Shown: in pieces, positions 5,840-8,663 of the stretch
Numbering within the stretch: position 1 is the stretch's first letter
Layout: each line of letters opens with the position of its first letter
Assembly (NCBI GenBank): GCA_027620105.1
Contig: JAQCIA010000067.1
Span: 1 to 8,663, forward strand
DNA: 8,663 nucleotides
Reading direction: 5' to 3'
From: Verrucomicrobiota bacterium
Lineage (GTDB): Bacteria; Verrucomicrobiota; Kiritimatiellia; UBA8416; JAIOPI01
The notes under the pieces: model-generated
Database searches by the model: none
The model's input: only the letters and a program-made list of their open reading frames with translations
What the model was told of the DNA's origin: nothing
Translations under genes and position numbers: made by a program

Positions 5840-6652
5840 TCAGGCATCATGCGACGCATCGCGGAGGGAGGCGTCGCCACTAAGTACCGTGTGCTCGCGG
5901 CCAGCGCGATCCGTCAGGCGCAAGGCGCCTTCCGCCGTCATACCGCGGTAGGCGCCGGCGATGACGCCGCCGGGCGTGTTTACGCGGATCTGGCGATCTC
6001 GCAGATAATCGTGACTGGCCCAGGCGCTGCCGATTTCCAAGCGCAAGTCGCTCATGGCGGCGGACAGGGCTGTGTCCAGAAATGGAAGTAGTGTGGCGAG
6101 AACGGTATCGGGTGCATGCGCACGCTGCGTGCTGAGCCACATGGACGTGGCAGGCGCGAGCAGTTCCATGTCGTCAAATTCGGACTGGGTGACGTTCACG
6201 TTGATCCCGATTCCCAGCACATAGCGATCCGCACGCAGATTGTGTTCGATGAGGATGCCGGCGATCTTGGCGCCGCCGGCCATCACATCATTTGGCCACT
6301 TCACGGTGGCCGGTACGCCGGCGTCCGCGAGCATGCCGCGTATCCCGAGGGCGGTCGCAGGTCCAAGCAGTGGCGCGATCGCCTGTGGGCAATATTGTCC
6401 TTTGAGGACGACGGACATGGTCAGCTCGCGAGCCCCTGGACTCTCCCAAGTGCGTCCGAGGCGACCACGTCCTGCGGTCTGGGTAACCGCGCGAATCACG
6501 TCGCCGTGCGCACAGCTTTCCGCATGCGTGAGGGCCCACTGGTTTGTGGATGGGAGTGAGAGGAAGGTCAGCAAGCGTCCACCCCAGAGTCCGGCGTTGG
6601 CTTCGCTATGCGGTGTTTCCATGGGCGCGATGCCTGGGGCGCGTGACGCCAT
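5840..6652 (-). CDS. birA: Biotin--[acetyl-CoA-carboxylase] ligase, without DNA-binding domain
   Basis: A 270-residue cytoplasmic enzyme that makes biotinyl-AMP and transfers biotin to the carrier lysine of biotin-dependent carboxylases. Motifs: STN (35-37), the biotin/ATP loop QTAGRGRLGRTW (58-69), KWPNDVM (118-124), the active-site lysine region GGAKIAGILIE (126-136, K129), and LGIGINVN (146-153). A C-terminal SH3-like domain follows, with TPGGVIAGAYRGMTAEGALR (226-245). It lacks the N-terminal winged helix of E. coli BirA, so it is a stand-alone ligase and not a repressor of biotin genes. The ATG at 6652 has no clear Shine-Dalgarno site; the in-frame ATG at 6622 (METPHSEA) is an alternative that loses no conserved residue. 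It starts 23 nt after the upstream signalling gene, so co-transcription is likely though the functional link is obscure. Confidence 0.92.
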   Translation of the reverse strand: MASRAPGIAPMETPHSEANAGLWGGRLLTFLSLPSTNQWALTHAESCAHGDVIRAVTQTAGRGRLGRTWESPGARELTMSVVLKGQYCPQAIAPLLGPATALGIRGMLADAGVPATVKWPNDVMAGGAKIAGILIEHNLRADRYVLGIGINVNVTQSEFDDMELLAPATSMWLSTQRAHAPDTVLATLLPFLDTALSAAMSDLRLEIGSAWASHDYLRDRQIRVNTPGGVIAGAYRGMTAEGALRLTDRAGREHTVLSGDASLRDASHDA

Positions 6653-6675
6653 CGATGATCGTTCGCGGTCGCGTC

Positions 6676-8193
6676 TCAGTTGGGCTGGGGCGGTGCCTTA
6701 CGCGTGACGCGGTGGATTTCGTCATTCAAGTTTTGCTGTGATTCTTTGGTGATTGGGCGGCGCAGTTGGGTCAAGCCCAGCAGTGTTTCAATTTCGCCCG
6801 CCACTTTGAGTGGCGAGAATGGTTTGCTGACGCAGCCGCAAATGGCGACCGGGTATTTGCCTGAGTCGGCGGTCGCGGCTGTCGGACGATCCGCCACGAG
6901 AACGGAGACCGGATTTTGCCCGACCTTCTCGGCGAGTACGAACCAAAAGGGGCGCGCGCCTGCAGGCCCGATGGGCGTGTCGACAAGGATGACGTCGGGT
7001 GCTTCGGCTTGCAGCCGTTCGATGCCTTCCTCGGCACCGCGCGCCAGGAGGACTTCGAACTCGCCGCACTGGTGCAAGGCCGTCGCAACAAGAACGAGCG
7101 ACGTCACATCATCGGAAACAAACAGGAGCCGGCAGGCATCCGAGTCCCGGCTGACGGAGCGCGACAGCAGGCGGTGGACGCGGCTCACGAAGGCGAGGGG
7201 AGAGAAAGGGCGGACGAGGTAGTCGTTGGCCCCATACGTGAGGGCTAGGGAGACATCCATCTCGGCGTTGCCGGCCACCAGCATGATGATCGGCAGGCGG
7301 GAGTTGCGTAGGTCGCGGCGCAGCGTCAGGACCACCTCGTGTCCGCCCGCGGGTGGAAACTGCCCGTCGATCACCACCAGGTGATAGCGTTTGCGGATTA
7401 CGTCATCCGCCGCACTTTCGTTCCACTGTGCGAGGCGTGTGACGTGAAAATTGTTCTTTTCGAGCAATTGCTGCAGGACTCCGGTTGTCACCTGATCACG
7501 GATCAGCAGCAGCACGCGGGATTGCCGTGCCACGCTCGCCTGCGAGCGGTCGGAGACCACCTTGTTCCCGCCAAGGGCAGAGGCCTGGTACACAAACTGG
7601 TCCGCCTGGGCGATGGCGTCATCCATGGACATGGTTGGCGTCACGAGTGTGACCCCCGAGGCAAGCACGAGAGGTGTCGCATCGCCGGCCTGGGGCGCGC
7701 GGGAGGAAGCACAATTCCGTTCGATCACTTTCTCGATGGCGCGCCGGGCGCCCTCCTGATCTTCACCCGGGAAGAGCGCGGCAAACTCGTACATGCCGGC
7801 GCGCGCAACGACATCGGTGGCGCGCAGGGACTTGATGAGGGTGAGTCCGAAGTTCTGCAAGGCTTCCTCACGTGGCTGCTCATCCAGCCGGGACAGCCCC
7901 GAGCGGGTGTTGTCGACAGACAAGATGGAGAGGGCGAGGGGTTCGTTCGCCTCGGCGCATTCGCTTTGAAACCGCATGAAATGTTCGCGAAATGCCGCGC
8001 GATTCAGGAGCCCGGTCAAAGGGTCGCGCCGCGCGGACTTGACGGAGTTCGTGGCGCGTCGCAGCCGGCTTTGCACCCACTGCGCGATGGCGGCGGCATC
8101 GCGGGGCTTTTCGAGGAAGCCATCGGCGGGCTGGAGGCGTGACTCTTCCTTCAACGCCTCATCCAGCCGTTCACCCAGCAGCAGGACGGGCAC
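6676..8193 (-). CDS. Multi-domain response regulator, REC(part)-GGDEF-like-REC-REC; downstream part of a frameshifted gene
   Basis: A signalling protein read here as 505 residues from a GTG at 8193. Residues 1-45 are only the last half of a receiver (REC) domain (PVLLLGE... ADGFLEKP). The first half continues in this frame upstream of the GTG to about 8338 and then in another frame, so the GTG, which has no ribosome site, is probably not the native start. A GGDEF-type domain follows (DPLTGLLNRAAF 57-68), but its signature is GMYEF (133-137) and the metal site is partly lost (S92 for the first Asp), so cyclase activity is unlikely. A second REC (226-346) keeps phospho-Asp D276 but has V306 and R328 in place of the usual Thr and Lys. 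A third REC (354-473) keeps D361, D362, D405 and K457. It may act through protein contacts. Probably regulates something not in view. Confidence 0.8.
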   Translation of the reverse strand: MPVLLLGERLDEALKEESRLQPADGFLEKPRDAAAIAQWVQSRLRRATNSVKSARRDPLTGLLNRAAFREHFMRFQSECAEANEPLALSILSVDNTRSGLSRLDEQPREEALQNFGLTLIKSLRATDVVARAGMYEFAALFPGEDQEGARRAIEKVIERNCASSRAPQAGDATPLVLASGVTLVTPTMSMDDAIAQADQFVYQASALGGNKVVSDRSQASVARQSRVLLLIRDQVTTGVLQQLLEKNNFHVTRLAQWNESAADDVIRKRYHLVVIDGQFPPAGGHEVVLTLRRDLRNSRLPIIMLVAGNAEMDVSLALTYGANDYLVRPFSPLAFVSRVHRLLSRSVSRDSDACRLLFVSDDVTSLVLVATALHQCGEFEVLLARGAEEGIERLQAEAPDVILVDTPIGPAGARPFWFVLAEKVGQNPVSVLVADRPTAATADSGKYPVAICGCVSKPFSPLKVAGEIETLLGLTQLRRPITKESQQNLNDEIHRVTRKAPPQPN

Positions 8194-8294
8194 GGAGGCC
8201 GTATCCGGCTGTTCGCGCAGGCGCGTCAGCAGTGTGCGTCCGTCCAGATCGGGGAGGACGACATTGAGGATGACGCAGATGATGGGGCGTCCTT

Positions 8295-8663
8295 TCAGCT
8301 GATTGCGGGCCTCCGCACCGGTCGGAGCGTAGACCAGCTGCCGGCAAGGGCGGCAGACAATTCGGCGTAGACGGCGGTATCCCCGCCGATGACGAGGATG
8401 GCGGGCTCGGGGCGCTGGGCGGCAGCGGCTTCGCGCAAGCGCGACATGAGTTCCTGCGCTACGGGAAGGAGTTGGTCCGAATTGGCGAACTCGAGACGTT
8501 CGGCTGCGGCGCGGATGTTCCGCAGCTTGGCCGTGCTGGCATTATCGACGGTGGCATGCGCCAGCGATCGCAGTGTCGTATCCGCATCGGCATCGCCACC
8601 GGCGAGCCCGGCCAGCGCTGCGTCGATGGCATCAATACGGGCACCAAAATCGAGTCGGGGGCG
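8295..8663 (-). CDS. HPt-like domain plus start of REC domain; upstream part of the frameshifted signalling gene, cut by the window edge
   Basis: This frame enters from the right edge and ends at TGA (8297-8295). The visible 122 residues begin with a helical region resembling a histidine phosphotransfer domain, about residues 5-80: IDAIDAALAGLAGGD, then RSLAHATVDNASTAKLRNI (32-50) and AAAERLEFANSDQLLPVAQ. H36 (codon 8558-8556) is at the phosphohistidine position, but the K-G that normally follows is missing. Residues 86-108 (EPAILVIGGDTAVYAELSAA onward) are the first strand and helix of a REC domain, with the usual acidic pair replaced by glycines. The REC then breaks off, and its remainder (QLVYAPTGAEARNQL, then LNVVLPDLDG) lies in the frame of the next entry. 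This is one gene in two frames; the N-terminus is outside the window. Confidence 0.7.
   Translation of the reverse strand, partial: RPRLDFGARIDAIDAALAGLAGGDADADTTLRSLAHATVDNASTAKLRNIRAAAERLEFANSDQLLPVAQELMSRLREAAAAQRPEPAILVIGGDTAVYAELSAALAGSWSTLRPVRRPAIS

Noticed and set aside
7339..8142. Open frame of 267 codons on the plus strand
   Set aside because: Antisense to the REC/GGDEF gene, whose sense translation has clear domain motifs; the mirror frame has none.
8330..8350. Programmed -1 frameshifting as an explanation for the two-frame REC
   Set aside because: No A/U-rich or X-XXY-YYZ slippery heptamer and no obvious stimulator is present; mutation or sequence error is simpler.

Overview
The window is a GC-rich bacterial chromosome segment. 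The two plus-strand genes suggest a member of the PVC superphylum (Verrucomicrobiota, Lentisphaerota, Kiritimatiellota or Planctomycetota). One encodes a G/E-type pseudopilin with the NNAWC and MFSRN body motifs that I associate with the large pseudopilin families of these phyla. The other encodes an excisionase-like helix-turn-helix (HTH) protein with a CxxC zinc-ribbon tail. This placement is inference from protein style; no rRNA or other marker is present.

Layout. Bases 1-97 hold no gene, only a G/C-rich dispersed hairpin repeat. From 4066 down to 98 (minus strand) runs a tight four-gene operon: a VanZ-like membrane protein, a WbpA-type UDP-N-acetylglucosamine 6-dehydrogenase, a UDP-glucuronate 4-epimerase-like enzyme, and a non-hydrolysing UDP-GlcNAc 2-epimerase. 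A good sigma-70-like promoter for it lies at 4143-4172. Together the enzymes can supply activated N-acetyl-hexosaminuronic acids for a surface polysaccharide. The gene-free stretch 4067-4424 is a divergent control region with promoters on both strands, a second copy of the hairpin repeat and a 14-bp palindrome. On the plus strand follow the HTH/zinc-ribbon gene (4425-4919) and the pseudopilin gene (4977-5585). A long imperfect stem-loop at 5596-5653 then marks the convergent junction.

From the right edge down to about 5631 everything is on the minus strand again. There is a multi-domain signalling protein (HPt-REC-GGDEF-REC-REC) broken by a -1 frameshift near 8335-8345, then a stand-alone biotin-protein ligase (BirA) and a 44-codon small ORF.

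The most notable points are these. The signalling protein has lost catalytic residues in most of its modules and is frameshifted. The HTH gene has a near-consensus promoter with tandem ATGATA direct repeats one helical turn apart between its -35 and -10 boxes. The sugar-nucleotide operon is bracketed by two copies of the same hairpin repeat. I found no CRISPR array, tRNA, rRNA, insertion sequence or clear defence system. I do not see a convincing wholly new system here.
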